From: Celeribacter baekdonensis B30
Lineage (GTDB): Bacteria > Pseudomonadota > Alphaproteobacteria > Rhodobacterales > Rhodobacteraceae
NCBI RefSeq assembly: GCF_000299875.1
Contig: NZ_AMRK01000003.1
Coordinates: 248,001-312,000, forward strand
DNA length: 64,000 nt
Direction of reading: 5' to 3'
Both the position numbers and the translations under genes were made by a program. Positions 34,625 through 44,036 of the stretch are shown here, in pieces (position 1 is the first letter of the stretch; every line of letters begins with the position of its first letter). The notes beneath the pieces were generated by a model, which saw only the letters and a program-made list of their open reading frames with translations, was not told the DNA's origin and ran no database searches.

Positions 34625-35800
34625 ATGACCTTTGATCTGAGACGCACTTTTTGGATTTTCCGCTCTGGCCTCGCCCGGATCGCAGTCTTTGGCCTTGCCT
34701 CGCTGTTTTTTGCCGCCACATCCGCCTTTTCCGCACCATCCTGCCGGCTGGAAAGTTGGTTGAATACGCTCAATGACAGCGCCAACACCTATATCAAATC
34801 CCTCGGGACCGCCGACGAACTCCAAGCTGCCCGCATCTTCCGAACTGAAATGGACCGTTACGAGCGCGACAAATTGCTCAAACAAATCAACGCGGCGGAC
34901 TTAGGCGCCAACGAACAAGCTCTTTTTGATTTCATCACCTCACGCCACCACTTGCTGGATCTACAGCGTGACAATTGGGGCGAAATGGCCAAGCGCTACG
35001 GCACGGACCCGCGCTTTTCGTCACAATCTCAAAGCTTGTCACATTTCCTCTCCGCAACCGAATGCGACCCCGATGCTCCGGATTTTCTCGAAGCCGATGG
35101 CAAGCAAAAATCAACATTCCTGCGTCGTGTTCGCGAGGGCATCAAAGAAATCGTCGATGTCGTGGCCTCTGAAGACCATGCCTCCTCCGCCCCTACAGCC
35201 CTGACCTTCGACCCCGAAAATTTCGATGAATTCCGCCCTGCGGTTGCCCCGCCCTCCGTCGCCGCGCCTGTGACCCTAAGCCCCTCGGGAAACGCCGCTT
35301 TTGCCCTTGGGATTTTCACTTTCATCTCCGCCATCACCTCTTGGGCGTGGATGCGCTATGGCATCGTGCAACGCCGCGCCACCCGCTATCCCTGCACCCT
35401 GCCTGTGGTGATTTTCGATGGAATCCTGCCGGTTTTCGGTGAGGTGCTCGATCTGAGCCAAATCGGCGCGAAACTCGAAACCACGCTGGAACTGCGCGAC
35501 CGCCAGAAAATCAAACTCACCATCGGCCCTGTTGTGTGCAAAGCCCGCGTGATGTGGCGCAGCAATTATTTTATCGGTGTGAAATTTGACAAACTGCTCA
35601 CCGAGGCTGAGATGAAATACCTTTTGGAGGAGTTTGCCCAAAAAATCAGTTCTGAGCGCGCCAAGACGCAGGCCCTTGGCCAGAATTTTATCCCGCCCGC
35701 CTATGACGCGGCAGCGTTGAAACAGGCGCTCCTGTCCTCGGATTGGGGCGAGGACGCACTGGATGACACCCCCTCACCAGATCCTGATCTGGCCGCCTGA
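34625..35800 (+). CDS. PilZ-domain protein with exported N-terminal region
   Basis: 391 residues. Residues 1-37 look like a signal peptide or anchor (basic start, FGLASLFFAATSAFSA). Residues 40-210 are a helical, charged region without recognised domain. A membrane segment at about 221-240 (GNAAFALGIFTFISAITSWA) precedes the PilZ domain, which has RRATRYPC (RxxxR) and DLSQIGAKL (DxSxxG) for cyclic-di-GMP binding. The predicted topology is a periplasmic sensor-like part and a cytoplasmic PilZ part. The ATG at 34625 is used; a GTG at 34613 is possible. It sits alone, opposite to the fab genes. The signalling output is unknown. Confidence 0.75.
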   Translation: MTFDLRRTFWIFRSGLARIAVFGLASLFFAATSAFSAPSCRLESWLNTLNDSANTYIKSLGTADELQAARIFRTEMDRYERDKLLKQINAADLGANEQALFDFITSRHHLLDLQRDNWGEMAKRYGTDPRFSSQSQSLSHFLSATECDPDAPDFLEADGKQKSTFLRRVREGIKEIVDVVASEDHASSAPTALTFDPENFDEFRPAVAPPSVAAPVTLSPSGNAAFALGIFTFISAITSWAWMRYGIVQRRATRYPCTLPVVIFDGILPVFGEVLDLSQIGAKLETTLELRDRQKIKLTIGPVVCKARVMWRSNYFIGVKFDKLLTEAEMKYLLEEFAQKISSERAKTQALGQNFIPPAYDAAALKQALLSSDWGEDALDDTPSPDPDLAA

Positions 35801-35837
35801 TCCATCGCTCTCCCCTCAAAGAGGCTCATGCAAAATA

Positions 35838-35866
35838 AAAACGGCGCTGTAAAACAGCGCCGTTTT
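35838..35866. terminator. Bidirectional terminator between PilZ gene and acpP
   Basis: AAAACGGCGCTG (35838-35849) and CAGCGCCGTTTT (35855-35866) form a perfect 12-bp stem with A/T flanks serving both convergent genes. Confidence 0.92.
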
Positions 35867-35902
35867 AAAACTTTACGATCCTGATTTAGGATCAAAGCCG
35901 AC

Positions 35903-36136
35903 TTAAGAGGCTTCCGTGATGAACTTCACTGCGTCGCCAAAAGTCTGGATGGTCTCGGCTGCATCGTCCGGAATCTCAATGCCAAACTCTTCTTCAAAAG
36001 CCATAACCAGCTCAACTGTGTCGAGGCTGTCAGCGCCAAGATCGTCGATGAAGGACGCCGTTTCCGTCACTTTGTCCTCTTCAACGTCGAGATGCTCGAC
36101 AACGATCTTTTTCACGCGATCTGCGATGTCGCTCAT
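35903..36136 (-). CDS. acpP: Acyl carrier protein
   Basis: 77 residues, very acidic, with the phosphopantetheine attachment site [11 protein letters not shown] (Ser37) and the family C-terminus. It carries growing acyl chains for FabD, FabG and FabF, all encoded nearby. Starts at 36136 behind GAGGAAAG. A 227-base gap to fabG upstream suggests its own promoter, usual for such an abundant protein; the terminator follows immediately. Confidence 0.97.
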   Translation of the reverse strand: MSDIADRVKKIVVEHLDVEEDKVTETASFIDDLGADSLDTVELVMAFEEEFGIEIPDDAAETIQTFGDAVKFITEAS

Positions 36137-36363
36137 GTTCTTTCCTCATAGTTTGGGGCGAAGTGCCCACATTAGCTTTGGCCCTTGGGCCGCTCTTCTT
36201 ACATGTCCATTGCGAAACGATACTCAAGTCTTCGCTACGGCATACACCATGGTCGCTTTCGCTCCCAAGGCCCAATCTTCGCTGCTCATAGCACAATCCT
36301 CCCCCGTGGCAAATGGTTTGTGACCCCACGTTGGACCCAACATGCCAAAAGGCTTTTTTACGC

Positions 36364-37101
36364 TCAAAGCATCGCCATCCCGCCGTTGACATGCAACGTG
36401 GTCCCGGTGGTGTACCCGGATTCTTGCGACGCCAAATACACCACGGCCGCCGCAATCTCTTCCGGCGTGCCCATCCGTGCCGCCGGAATTTGTGCGTTGA
36501 TCTTGCCTTTTTGATCGTCGCTCAATTTGTCCGTCATCGCCGTGGCAATAAATCCGGGCGCCACACAGTTCACCGTGATCCCGCGCGATGCGACCTCATA
36601 GGCCAGCGACTTCGACATGCCGACCATGCCCGCTTTCGAGGCCGCATAATTGGCCTGACCGGGGTTGCCCGTCGCGCCTACGATCGAAGAAATATTCACA
36701 ATCCGGCCCCAACGCGCCTTCATCATGCCACGCATCACGCCTTTGCACAGCTTCATCGTCGACGTCAGGTTCACGTTCAACACGCTGTCCCATTCGTCAT
36801 CCGACATCCGCATGAACAGGTTGTCACGGGTGATGCCGGCGTTGTTGACCAAAATATCAACCGAGCCCATCGCCTCAGCCGCCTGTTTCGGCAGCGCCTC
36901 AACCGCCTCTTTGTCGGACAGGTTGCAGGGCAACACATGGGCGCGCGCGCCCAATTCTGCGGCCAGTGCCTCCAGCGGCTCAACCCGTGTGCCAGACAGC
37001 GCAACTGTGGCCCCCGCCTCATAAAGCGCCTTGGCAATCGCGCCGCCAATGCCACCCGATGCCCCCGTGACCAGCGCATTTTTTCCTGTCAGATCAAACA
37101 T
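36364..37101 (-). CDS. fabG: 3-oxoacyl-[ACP] reductase
   Basis: 245 residues, an SDR enzyme using NADPH. Cofactor motif GASGGIGGAIAKAL at residues 14-27, NNAG near 88, catalytic Ser in NISSIVGATGNPGQ and the Tyr-Lys pair in ANYAASKAGMVG, then the C-terminal MTDKLSDDQKGKINAQIPAA and TTLHVNGGMAML. It reduces 3-oxoacyl-ACP in fatty-acid elongation. Flanked by fabD upstream and acpP downstream on the same strand. Confidence 0.97.
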   Translation of the reverse strand: MFDLTGKNALVTGASGGIGGAIAKALYEAGATVALSGTRVEPLEALAAELGARAHVLPCNLSDKEAVEALPKQAAEAMGSVDILVNNAGITRDNLFMRMSDDEWDSVLNVNLTSTMKLCKGVMRGMMKARWGRIVNISSIVGATGNPGQANYAASKAGMVGMSKSLAYEVASRGITVNCVAPGFIATAMTDKLSDDQKGKINAQIPAARMGTPEEIAAAVVYLASQESGYTTGTTLHVNGGMAML

Positions 37102-37191
37102 GTGACTCTCTCCCGAAGCGTCCTGCTTCTTTTGTCTTTCAATATTCCGGGCAATATCCCGTGGTGAGCCGATCCTTGCAAAAGGTCCGGC

Positions 37192-37208
37192 GAGGGGCCG
37201 CGCCCCTC
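37192..37208 (-). other. GC-rich hairpin between fabD and fabG
   Basis: GAGGGGC and GCCCCTC with a 3-base loop, just after the fabD stop on the minus strand. A CCTTTT stretch follows about 10 bases later, so partial termination is possible. Confidence 0.4.
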
Positions 37209-37212
37209 CCCT

Positions 37213-38142
37213 TTAACTTTTCAGTTTCGCGATGTCTTCGGGCGTGCCGATGGCTGTGCAGACGATGCTCTTGTCAATCCGCCGCACCATGCCGGACAGC
37301 GCCTTGCCCGCGCCGATTTCCCACATCTCGGTGACGCCCTGCGCCGCCATATAGCCCACGCTCTCACGCCAGCGCACGGACCCCGTCACCTGTTCAACCA
37401 AAAGCGATCGGATCGTCGCCGGGTCCGTCACGGCAGCGGCACGCACATTGGCCACCAGCGGCACGACAGGCACATGAATATCAACATTATCAAGGGCCTC
37501 GGCCATCACATTCGCCGCAGGCCTCATCAAAGCACAATGGAACGGTGCGGACACTGGCAGCAAAACGGCCCGTTTCGCGCCCTTGCCCTTGGCGATCTCG
37601 ACCGCGCGTTCCACCGCCTCTTTGTGGCCAGAAACCACAACTTGACCCGGATCATTGTCATTGGCCGCCTGACAGACCTGTCCTTGGGCGGCCTCTTCGG
37701 CGATCTCTTTGACCGCCTCAAAATCCAGCCCCAAAAGCGCCGCCATGGCGCCCACTCCGACGGGCACAGCCTTTTGCATCGCTTCTCCGCGAATGCGCAA
37801 AAGCCGTGCGGTATCGCCAATGCTCAAAGATCCAGCCGCGGCCAATGCGGAATATTCGCCCAGAGAATGCCCGGCGACAAAGGCGGCATCCGTTACCGCA
37901 TAGCCTTCGGCCTCAAGCGCACGTAGCGCCGCCAAAGAGGTCGCCATCAGCGCCGGTTGGGCGTTTTGCGTCAGGGTCAACGCCTCGATCTCACCATCCC
38001 AAATCAGCACTGAGAGCTTTTCGCCAAGCGCCTCATCCACCTCATCAAAAATCGCTTTTGCTGCGGGATAAGCCTCGGCCAAAGCCTTGCCCATCCCAAT
38101 CGTCTGAGCCCCTTGCCCCGGAAACACGAATGCGCGCGTCAT
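37213..38142 (-). CDS. fabD: Malonyl-CoA-ACP transacylase
   Basis: 309 residues. The N-terminal FVFPGQGAQTIGMG, the nucleophile elbow GHSLGEYSAL (Ser93) and the catalytic His in SAPFHCALMRPA identify the enzyme, which loads malonyl onto ACP. The start at 38142 (MTRAFVFPGQG) matches the family; longer frames do not. A GC-rich inverted repeat (37192-37208) lies in the 111 bases before fabG, so fabG may also have its own promoter. Confidence 0.97.
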   Translation of the reverse strand: MTRAFVFPGQGAQTIGMGKALAEAYPAAKAIFDEVDEALGEKLSVLIWDGEIEALTLTQNAQPALMATSLAALRALEAEGYAVTDAAFVAGHSLGEYSALAAAGSLSIGDTARLLRIRGEAMQKAVPVGVGAMAALLGLDFEAVKEIAEEAAQGQVCQAANDNDPGQVVVSGHKEAVERAVEIAKGKGAKRAVLLPVSAPFHCALMRPAANVMAEALDNVDIHVPVVPLVANVRAAAVTDPATIRSLLVEQVTGSVRWRESVGYMAAQGVTEMWEIGAGKALSGMVRRIDKSIVCTAIGTPEDIAKLKS

Positions 38143-38348
38143 CTTCGCCCCCTCCATATGCCGCTCTGAAGGCGGCCATGTTTTCATTTGGATTTAAGTT
38201 GGGCATTGGTCTACCCGCCCAACAGGCGCGCGGCAAGCCCGAGCAGGCGCATTTCGAACCGGCACCGGCCCGCGATCGTAAGACTAGATTGGATACGGAT
38301 CAAATGCAGGTCAAATGTTCAGGCACACCATGACTCGACCGCCGCGGT

Positions 38349-38633
38349 TCAACTCGGATTTCTGATATATTTTGGCCCCTCCAGGGTATGCACCATGCCA
38401 TCATGGATCGGGCACGGGATGCGTCCCGCCTCAATCGCGTCGATATGGTCTTCAAGCGCGCCAGAAAAATCGAAATTCGCCCCCGCAGCCATGCCCAAAA
38501 AGCCAGCCAACACAACGGCAAAGACCGCAGCAAAGAAAACGCCCTGCCCCCAGGCCCAATAGGGTACGGCAGATACGGCATCGGGTTTTCCGGCCACGCG
38601 GTTCAGTTTCATCCGTGTAAAATACATGGTCAT
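38349..38633 (-). CDS. Small single-pass membrane protein, unknown
   Basis: 94 residues from the ATG at 38633 (MTMYFTRMK). A basic N-terminus precedes one strong membrane segment at about residues 26-46 (WGQGVFFAAVFAVVLAGFLG), with a short acidic tail ending EGPKYIRNPS. An AAAGGTG ribosome site lies directly upstream. It resembles the conserved hypothetical membrane proteins of Rhodobacterales, but I do not recognise a family. It lies upstream of fabD on the same strand, separated by about 200 bases. Confidence 0.55.
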   Translation of the reverse strand: MTMYFTRMKLNRVAGKPDAVSAVPYWAWGQGVFFAAVFAVVLAGFLGMAAGANFDFSGALEDHIDAIEAGRIPCPIHDGMVHTLEGPKYIRNPS

Positions 38634-39143
38634 CACCTTTATCTCTGCCCGCAGAGTAACGCCTGACGTAGGGGCAATATCCAGCAAAAGATCAGGCATT
38701 GGTTAATGACCCTAAAATCAACTTTAGTGTTTAAAATTAATATATTAATATGAACAATCCCCCCAAACACAGTGCCTTAACGACGGATTATTTACCGTTT
38801 TTATCATCGCATATTTTCATAAAATTTTAAAAGACATGGCATCAACGCGGCCCCGTCACATCGTGACGACCGGATGTGGCCATCGCCATCTTCTCAAGCC
38901 ATCTTCTCAAGACTTCCACATCACGCTTCACTGCCCCTTAAGTAATGGTTAAGAAAGGCATGCATCCCCCATGGGTTCGGCGCCGCTCTGCGTAATTTGG
39001 ACCTTGAACCAAACCCCAAGATGCGTATAAGGGCACATCCTTTTCACACGACATGTGAACCGCGCAGCCTCTCGTGGACGGGCCGTGAAAAGGCCAAAAT
39101 GCCCGCCCTATGAAATGCGCTTGATTTATGAACTGGAGTCTCC
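38634..39143. other. AT-rich gene-free region before the S6-S18-L9 operon
   Basis: 510 bases, with a strongly AT-rich part at 38700-38830 that holds a perfect 14-bp palindrome (ATTAATATATTAAT, 38736-38749). It also has a 6-bp inverted repeat CGTCACatcGTGACG (38854-38868) and a 13-bp tandem duplication (38886-38911). The last 100 bases should carry the rpsF leader; an S6:S18-binding leader is known in many bacteria but I could not confirm its structure here. Confidence 0.5.
38886..38911. repeat. 13-bp tandem repeat, two copies
   Basis: CCATCTTCTCAAG is repeated exactly twice without spacer in noncoding DNA upstream of rpsF. Confidence 0.85.
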
Positions 39144-39500
39144 ATGCCGCTATACGAGCATGTCTTCATTGCGCGTCAGGATCTGTCCAACGCGCAGGCC
39201 GAAGGTCTCATCGAACATTTTGGCACCGTCCTCGCCGACAACGGCGGTAAACTCGTCGAGCACGAGTACTGGGGCGTCAAAACGATGGCTTACAAGATCA
39301 ACAAAAACCGCAAGGGCCACTACGCCTTCCTGCGCACCGACGCCCCGTCGGAAGCCGTGCAGGAAATGGAACGCCTGATGCGTCTGCATGATGATGTGAT
39401 GCGTATTCTCACCATCAAAGTCGACGAGCACAAAGAAGGCCCGTCCGTCCAAATGCAGAAACGTGACGAGCGCGAAGAGCGCCGCCCGCGTCGCCCTTGA
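39144..39500 (+). CDS. rpsF: 30S ribosomal protein S6
   Basis: 118 residues. MPLYEHVFIARQDLSNAQAE, WGVKTMAYKINKNRKGHYAF and the DDVMRILTIKVDEH run are the S6 fold; the charged C-terminal tail (KRDEREERRPRRP) is common in alphaproteobacteria. It binds S18 on the platform of the 30S subunit. First gene of rpsF-rpsR-rplI, starting after CTGGAGTCTCC. Confidence 0.97.
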   Translation: MPLYEHVFIARQDLSNAQAEGLIEHFGTVLADNGGKLVEHEYWGVKTMAYKINKNRKGHYAFLRTDAPSEAVQEMERLMRLHDDVMRILTIKVDEHKEGPSVQMQKRDEREERRPRRP

Positions 39501-39521
39501 TCTTAGGAAAGGACCTAACCT

Positions 39522-39749
39522 ATGGCCGCTAAACCATTTTTCCGCCGTCGCAAAGTCTGCCCGTTCTCCGGCGACAACGCGCCCGCGATTGACTACAAAG
39601 ACACCCGCCTTCTTCAGCGCTACATCTCTGAGCGTGGCAAGATCGTGCCAAGTCGTATCACCGCAGTCTCTGCGAAGAAACAGCGTGAGCTGGCTCGCGC
39701 CATCAAACGCGCCCGTTTCCTCGCCCTGCTGCCCTACGCCGTGAAGTAA
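39522..39749 (+). CDS. rpsR: 30S ribosomal protein S18
   Basis: 75 residues, highly basic, with [20 protein letters not shown] and [20 protein letters not shown] as in S18. Partner of S6 on the 30S platform. It begins 21 bases after rpsF behind AGGAAAGGA and ends 11 bases before rplI. Confidence 0.97.
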   Translation: MAAKPFFRRRKVCPFSGDNAPAIDYKDTRLLQRYISERGKIVPSRITAVSAKKQRELARAIKRARFLALLPYAVK

Positions 39750-39760
39750 GGAGAAAGCAC

Positions 39761-40366
39761 ATGCAAGTTATCCTTCTCGAACGCGTGGCCAAACTCGGTC
39801 AAATGGGCGATGTCGTTTCCGTCAAAGACGGTTACGCGCGCAACTTCCTTTTGCCGCAAGAGAAAGCGCTCCGCGCCTCCGACGCCAACATCAAGGCGTT
39901 TGAAGCTCAGAAAGTGCAACTCGAAGCCCGCAACCTGGAAACCAAAAAAGAAGCCGAAGCCGCGGCCGCCAAACTCGACGGTCAGATCTTTGTTGTGATT
40001 CGGTCCGCTTCCGATTCTGGTTCGCTCTATGGTTCTGTCACCCCGCGTGACGCTGCAGACGCTGCCGAAGCCGCTGGTTTCACCGTCGATCGCAAACAGA
40101 TCGCTCTCAAAGCTCCGATCAAGGACCTTGGCCTGCACGAGTTGCACGTCCTGCTCCACCCGGAAGTTGACGCCACCATCGTTCTCAACGTGGCGCGCTC
40201 TGTCGAAGAAGCAACGCTTCAGGCCGAAGGCAAATCCATTCAGGAACTCGCCGCTGAAGCCGAAGCTCAGGCTGAATTCGAAATCTCCGAACTCTTCGAC
40301 GATATGGGTTCGGCTGCAAATGACGACGACGATTACGATTCTGCTCCGGCATCCGACGAAGCCTAA
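39761..40366 (+). CDS. rplI: 50S ribosomal protein L9
   Basis: 201 residues, longer than the 149 of E. coli because of an acidic C-terminal extension ([18 protein letters not shown]) usual in this group. The N-terminal rRNA-binding domain has [20 protein letters not shown] followed by FLLPQEKAL, then the long connecting helix and the C-terminal domain with [16 protein letters not shown]. Behind AAGGAGA; a strong terminator follows. Confidence 0.96.
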   Translation: MQVILLERVAKLGQMGDVVSVKDGYARNFLLPQEKALRASDANIKAFEAQKVQLEARNLETKKEAEAAAAKLDGQIFVVIRSASDSGSLYGSVTPRDAADAAEAAGFTVDRKQIALKAPIKDLGLHELHVLLHPEVDATIVLNVARSVEEATLQAEGKSIQELAAEAEAQAEFEISELFDDMGSAANDDDDYDSAPASDEA

Positions 40367-40388
40367 TCTTCTCGTCTCTCCGATCAGA

Positions 40389-40417
40389 AAGCCCCGCCAA
40401 TATGGCGGGGCTTTTTT
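40389..40417 (+). terminator. Intrinsic terminator after rplI
   Basis: AAGCCCCGCC and GGCGGGGCTT pair around a 5-base loop, followed by TTTTTT. Confidence 0.93.
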
Positions 40418-40569
40418 GTGGCGATTGGCAACGCCAGTCCCGCCCCTATCTTGGTCCCATTGCTTCACGCCTCAGCGTATCCTTGCCGATGCCCCTGCCC
40501 TCGACGCTTCGGGTCTTGGCGAAACACAGCGCCCGTGGTTTTGTCCCCAAGAGCTTTCGGAGATCTTAC

Positions 40570-41055
40570 ATGCCTCACCCGACCCGCCGCGCCTTTATGC
40601 TGTCCACTCTCGCCTTCTCGACCCTCGCGCTCACCGCCTGCGGCCAGCGAGAACCAGAGGTCAGCCGCGGCGGCTATAACCCGCCGCTTTTCCCCAACGA
40701 AACGCCGGAACTGCGACAGCTCATCAACAAATGGGCCGACACCTACCAAATCCCGCGTGAATTGGTCCATCGTCAGGCCATCCGCGAATCCACCCATCGC
40801 CCGGAGGCGCGCAACGGGCCCTATTACGGCCTGCTGCAAATCTTGCCGCAAACCGCGCGCACCATGGGGCATGACGGCCCGCCAAGCGAGCTTTTGGACC
40901 CGAATGTGAACCTGAAATACGCTGGAAAATACCTGCGCGGGGCCTACATCGTGGCCGATGGCGATGTTGACACCGCGATGAAATGGTATGCGAAAGGCTA
41001 TTACTACGAGGCCAAGAAAAAGGGCCTGCTTTATGAAACGGGCCTCAGAAGTTAG
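40570..41055 (+). CDS. Small lytic transglycosylase lipoprotein (SLT domain)
   Basis: 161 residues. The N-terminus combines a twin-arginine-like TRRAFMLS start with a hydrophobic core and lipobox LTAC (Cys near residue 24). The SLT domain follows: catalytic Glu in RQAIRESTHRPEARNG, then YYGLLQILPQTARTMG and LKYAGKYLRGAYIVA. It should cleave peptidoglycan at the membrane. The start at 40570 opens the signal sequence. Its stop overlaps the convergent gene at 41052 by 4 bases. Confidence 0.85.
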   Translation: MPHPTRRAFMLSTLAFSTLALTACGQREPEVSRGGYNPPLFPNETPELRQLINKWADTYQIPRELVHRQAIRESTHRPEARNGPYYGLLQILPQTARTMGHDGPPSELLDPNVNLKYAGKYLRGAYIVADGDVDTAMKWYAKGYYYEAKKKGLLYETGLRS

Positions 41056-41363
41056 TCTGCAAGGCAGCGAAATGGCAGAAACGACCCCGTCGCTCCCTCA
41101 GCCACAGCCATAAGCGACAGCATATCTGCAAGCTCTCGCTCTTCCGGCGTTTTCGGGCACACCGCCCCTCGAATGGCGCAGCCCGCCTCAAGAAATACAC
41201 GGTTGGCTGCGATGAACTCCAGGCTTAGCCCGTCAATCGTCTCACCATCTGTCGCCATATCCCAAGCCCGTTCAAACCGGACGCATTTCTCAGCCGTCCA
41301 TTCCGGCGAAATCGCCTGTGCCGTCCCTGGCATCATCAGCATGCATAAAAGCCAAAAGCGCAT
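41052..41363 (-). CDS. Secreted small protein, unknown
   Basis: 103 residues. Residues 1-17 are a clear signal peptide (FWLLCMLMMPGTAQA). The mature part has four Cys residues (KCVRFERAW, EAGCAIRGAVCPKT, FRCLAD) that could form two disulfides in the periplasm. No known domain is recognised. It lies between the transglycosylase and the aqpZ terminator, so it has its own promoter. Confidence 0.6.
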   Translation of the reverse strand: MRFWLLCMLMMPGTAQAISPEWTAEKCVRFERAWDMATDGETIDGLSLEFIAANRVFLEAGCAIRGAVCPKTPEERELADMLSLMAVAEGATGSFLPFRCLAD

Positions 41364-41410
41364 TCTCTGACATCCTTCGCCCTGTGTCCTGTCAGGCCTT
41401 ATCCAACAAA

Positions 41411-41433
41411 AAACCGCCCGTCAAACGGGCGGT
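41411..41433 (-). terminator. Intrinsic terminator after aqpZ
   Basis: ACCGCCCGT and ACGGGCGGT pair around CAA; on the minus strand a T7 run follows. Confidence 0.92.
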
Positions 41434-41456
41434 CTTCTCATGCGCGGGTCTTAGCC

Positions 41457-42146
41457 TCAATCCTCGGTGGACATGATCTTCCAGATCACAGCCCCGATCA
41501 CGGCCCCCACAAGGGGCGCGACCCAGAACAGCCAAAGCTGGCCCAAAGCATCGGTCTGGGCAAAAAGCGCAACTGCGGTCGAGCGCGCCGGGTTCACCGA
41601 TGTGTTGGTCACCGGGATCGAGATCAGGTGGATCAACGTCAGGCCAAGCCCGATGGCAATCGGCGCAAACCCTGCCGGAGCACGCGCCGAGGTTGCCCCC
41701 AAAATGATGATCAAAAACACCGCCGTCAGCAGGGTTTCAATGATCAAAGCCGCCGTCATGCCATAGCCGTTTGGCGACAAGACCCCATAGCCGTTGGAGG
41801 CAAAGCCGCCCACGCCCTCAAACCCGGACTGGCCGGAGGCAATGGCATAGAGGGCGGCGGCAGCAAGGATGCCCCCCATCAGTTGCGCGCCCCAATAGGC
41901 CGGCAATTCGCCCGCCGGGTGACGCCCTGCCACCACCAGACCCAGCGTGACGGCCGGGTTAAAATGGCCGCCGGAAATCGACCCGACCGCATAGGCCATG
42001 GTCAAAACCGTCAACCCAAAGGCCAGTGCCACGCCCAGCCAACCGATCCCAACGTCCGGCGCCCCGGCGGCATAAATCGCGCTGCCACAGCCGCCAAAGA
42101 CCAACCAAAACGTGCCGACACCTTCGGCCATAAGTTTCTTCAACAT
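41457..42146 (-). CDS. aqpZ: Aquaporin Z
   Basis: 229 residues with six membrane segments and two NPA half-helices: [11 protein letters not shown] after segment 2 and [15 protein letters not shown] after segment 5. The aromatic/arginine filter is consistent with the water-selective AqpZ type (Arg follows the second NPA). The start at 42146 (MLKKLMAEG) matches the family; an upstream in-frame start adds ten non-conserved residues. Single gene with its own terminator, between tig and the small secreted protein. Confidence 0.95.
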   Translation of the reverse strand: MLKKLMAEGVGTFWLVFGGCGSAIYAAGAPDVGIGWLGVALAFGLTVLTMAYAVGSISGGHFNPAVTLGLVVAGRHPAGELPAYWGAQLMGGILAAAALYAIASGQSGFEGVGGFASNGYGVLSPNGYGMTAALIIETLLTAVFLIIILGATSARAPAGFAPIAIGLGLTLIHLISIPVTNTSVNPARSTAVALFAQTDALGQLWLFWVAPLVGAVIGAVIWKIMSTED

Positions 42147-42282
42147 CGTCTTTCTCCAAATGTGATGCTCACGCATATGTGAGGATCACAGGATCGCGCA
42201 TGGGGAAAATTTCCAATGTTGCAGCCATTCCCTTAGGGCACCCTAAAGCGCATCCATGCCGCGGAAAGAGGTGCGCATAAAA

Positions 42283-42308
42283 AAGCCGCCCCATTTCTGG
42301 AGCGGCTT
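42283..42308 (-). terminator. Intrinsic terminator after tig
   Basis: On the minus strand AAGCCGCTCC pairs with GGGGCGGCTT (one G-U), followed by TTTT. Confidence 0.88.
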
Positions 42309-42344
42309 GATCTGTCCCTCGTTCATTCAAACGAGTGGCCTGTC

Positions 42345-43673
42345 TTACTCTTCGTCGAGAGCTTCAACAGCCTTTTCGAGCTCTTCTTTCGAGATCTCTT
42401 TTTCGGTCACGTCGGCCTGCTCAGCGATCCAATCCACCACTTTGTCCTCGAACAAAGGCGCTTGGATTTGTTGACGCATCTGCGGGTTTTGCTGAACGAA
42501 TTCAAAGAACTGGCGCTCTTGACCCGGGTATTGACGGGCCTGCGTCATCACCGCTTGGGTGAATTCGGCGTCAGAGACTTGCAGCTCTTGTTTCTGACCG
42601 ATGTCAGCCAACAAAAGACCCAAGCGCACGCGACGTACGGCCAGCGTGGTGTGCTCTTCGGTCACCTCGACTTCCGGGTGATCGTGACCATGCACGTCCG
42701 GGTTTTCTTCGTGCCACAGTTGGTGCGCGATCTGTTTGGCTTCGGCTTCGACCAAGGACGGCGGCAAGTCAAAGGACACGAGGCTGTCGAGTTGGTCCAA
42801 AAGACCGCGTTTCATCACAGCGCGCGCCGCACCGGCATATTCGGCCTCAAGACGCTCAGCGATTTGACCTTTGAGGGTCGCGAGATCTTCCACACCAAAT
42901 TTTTTCGCCAGCTCATCATCAATCTCAGCATCCGCAGGTGCTTTGACCTCTTTGATTTTGCATTCAAACACAGCGGCTTTGCCAGCCAGGTTCTCGGCGC
43001 CATATTCCTCGGGGAAATTGACTTCGACGTTCTTTTCCTCGCCGGCTTTGGTGCCGACAAGCTGCTCTTCAAAACCTGGAATAAACGACCCGGAGCCCAG
43101 CGTGAGCGGGTAATCTTCGGCTGCGCCGCCTTCAAAAGGCTCGCCGTCGACTTTACCCAAGAAGTCGATCACTACCTGATCGCCATCTTCGGCCGCGCCG
43201 TCTTTGGCGGCAAAGTTCTGCGCGGTTTTGGCAAGGTTGGCCAAAGCATCGTCAACTTCTTTATCGGAGGCTTTCACCACCAGTTTCTCAAGTTTCACAC
43301 CGGACAGGTCGGTCTCGGCGATCTCAGGCAGAGCTTCGTAGGTCATGGTGACAACAACGTCGTCGCCCTCTTTCCACTCTTCGCCCGCATCCATTTTGAC
43401 ATCGGGCTGAAGCGCCGGACGGTCGCCGGAGGCTTCAAAATGCTCGTTCATCGCGCCATCAACAGCGTCTTGCATGGCTTCGCCCAGCACACGCGGGCCG
43501 AACTGCTTTTTCAAAAGCGCCATCGGGACTTTGCCCTTACGGAAGCCCTTCATTTCGATCTCAGGCTGAGATTCTTTAAGCTTTGCATTGACTTTGGCGT
43601 CAAGCTCAGCGGCAGTGATCGTGATCTGATAGCCGCGCTTCAGACCTTCATTCAGGGTCTCGGTGACCTGCAT
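42345..43673 (-). CDS. tig: Trigger factor, ribosome-bound chaperone
   Basis: 442 residues. Residues 1-110 form the ribosome-binding domain with the signature [18 protein letters not shown]. The FKBP-like PPIase domain follows (about 150-240; [36 protein letters not shown]), then the long helical C-terminal arms with [20 protein letters not shown]. It meets nascent chains at the exit tunnel. The ATG at 43673 ([10 protein letters not shown]) is the family start. clpP and clpX, often next to tig, are not adjacent here. Confidence 0.96.
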   Translation of the reverse strand: MQVTETLNEGLKRGYQITITAAELDAKVNAKLKESQPEIEMKGFRKGKVPMALLKKQFGPRVLGEAMQDAVDGAMNEHFEASGDRPALQPDVKMDAGEEWKEGDDVVVTMTYEALPEIAETDLSGVKLEKLVVKASDKEVDDALANLAKTAQNFAAKDGAAEDGDQVVIDFLGKVDGEPFEGGAAEDYPLTLGSGSFIPGFEEQLVGTKAGEEKNVEVNFPEEYGAENLAGKAAVFECKIKEVKAPADAEIDDELAKKFGVEDLATLKGQIAERLEAEYAGAARAVMKRGLLDQLDSLVSFDLPPSLVEAEAKQIAHQLWHEENPDVHGHDHPEVEVTEEHTTLAVRRVRLGLLLADIGQKQELQVSDAEFTQAVMTQARQYPGQERQFFEFVQQNPQMRQQIQAPLFEDKVVDWIAEQADVTEKEISKEELEKAVEALDEE

Positions 43674-44036
43674 CTTGGGCGTCCTTCTTACGTCTCTCTC
43701 AGGCCGCAACAAGGCGACCACTAAATCAGACGCCCTTCTAGGGGGTCAATGCCAATCGTGCAAGGCGATTCCAACCATCCGGTACAACCAGCCTTCGCTG
43801 CCCAAGGCGCCAAGCCGGTTCCGCTCCTGTGATGTGGAACAAAGGTCACAGTGAGGATCAAGATGATCGTTGGCATGCACTCAGGCACAAGTTTTCATCG
43901 ACCCCCGGCCTGTCATCGGTTAACCCTCTGACATTGGATGCTTTCACCCTCCGGGACGCCGACCATCCCGGACCACAAGTTCGCCCCCGAAAGGTCGACC
44001 AGACCACTATAAAACCCGTATCCTCTGGGGGACTTT
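43674..44036. other. Divergent promoter region tig / Slam locus
   Basis: 363 bases without a credible gene. The right end has TATAAA at about 44009-44014, 23 bases before the lipoprotein start, and a GGGGGA ribosome site, so a promoter for the plus-strand pair is likely here. Confidence 0.5.

Noticed and set aside
38727-38749. CtrA-type binding site in the AT-rich stretch before rpsF
   Set aside because: Several TTAA tetramers occur but none with the 7-base spacing of the full CtrA site; plain AT-richness explains them.
42462-43724. A 420-codon plus-strand frame opposite trigger factor
   Set aside because: Trigger factor is certain from its signature; the opposite frame is a codon-bias artefact.
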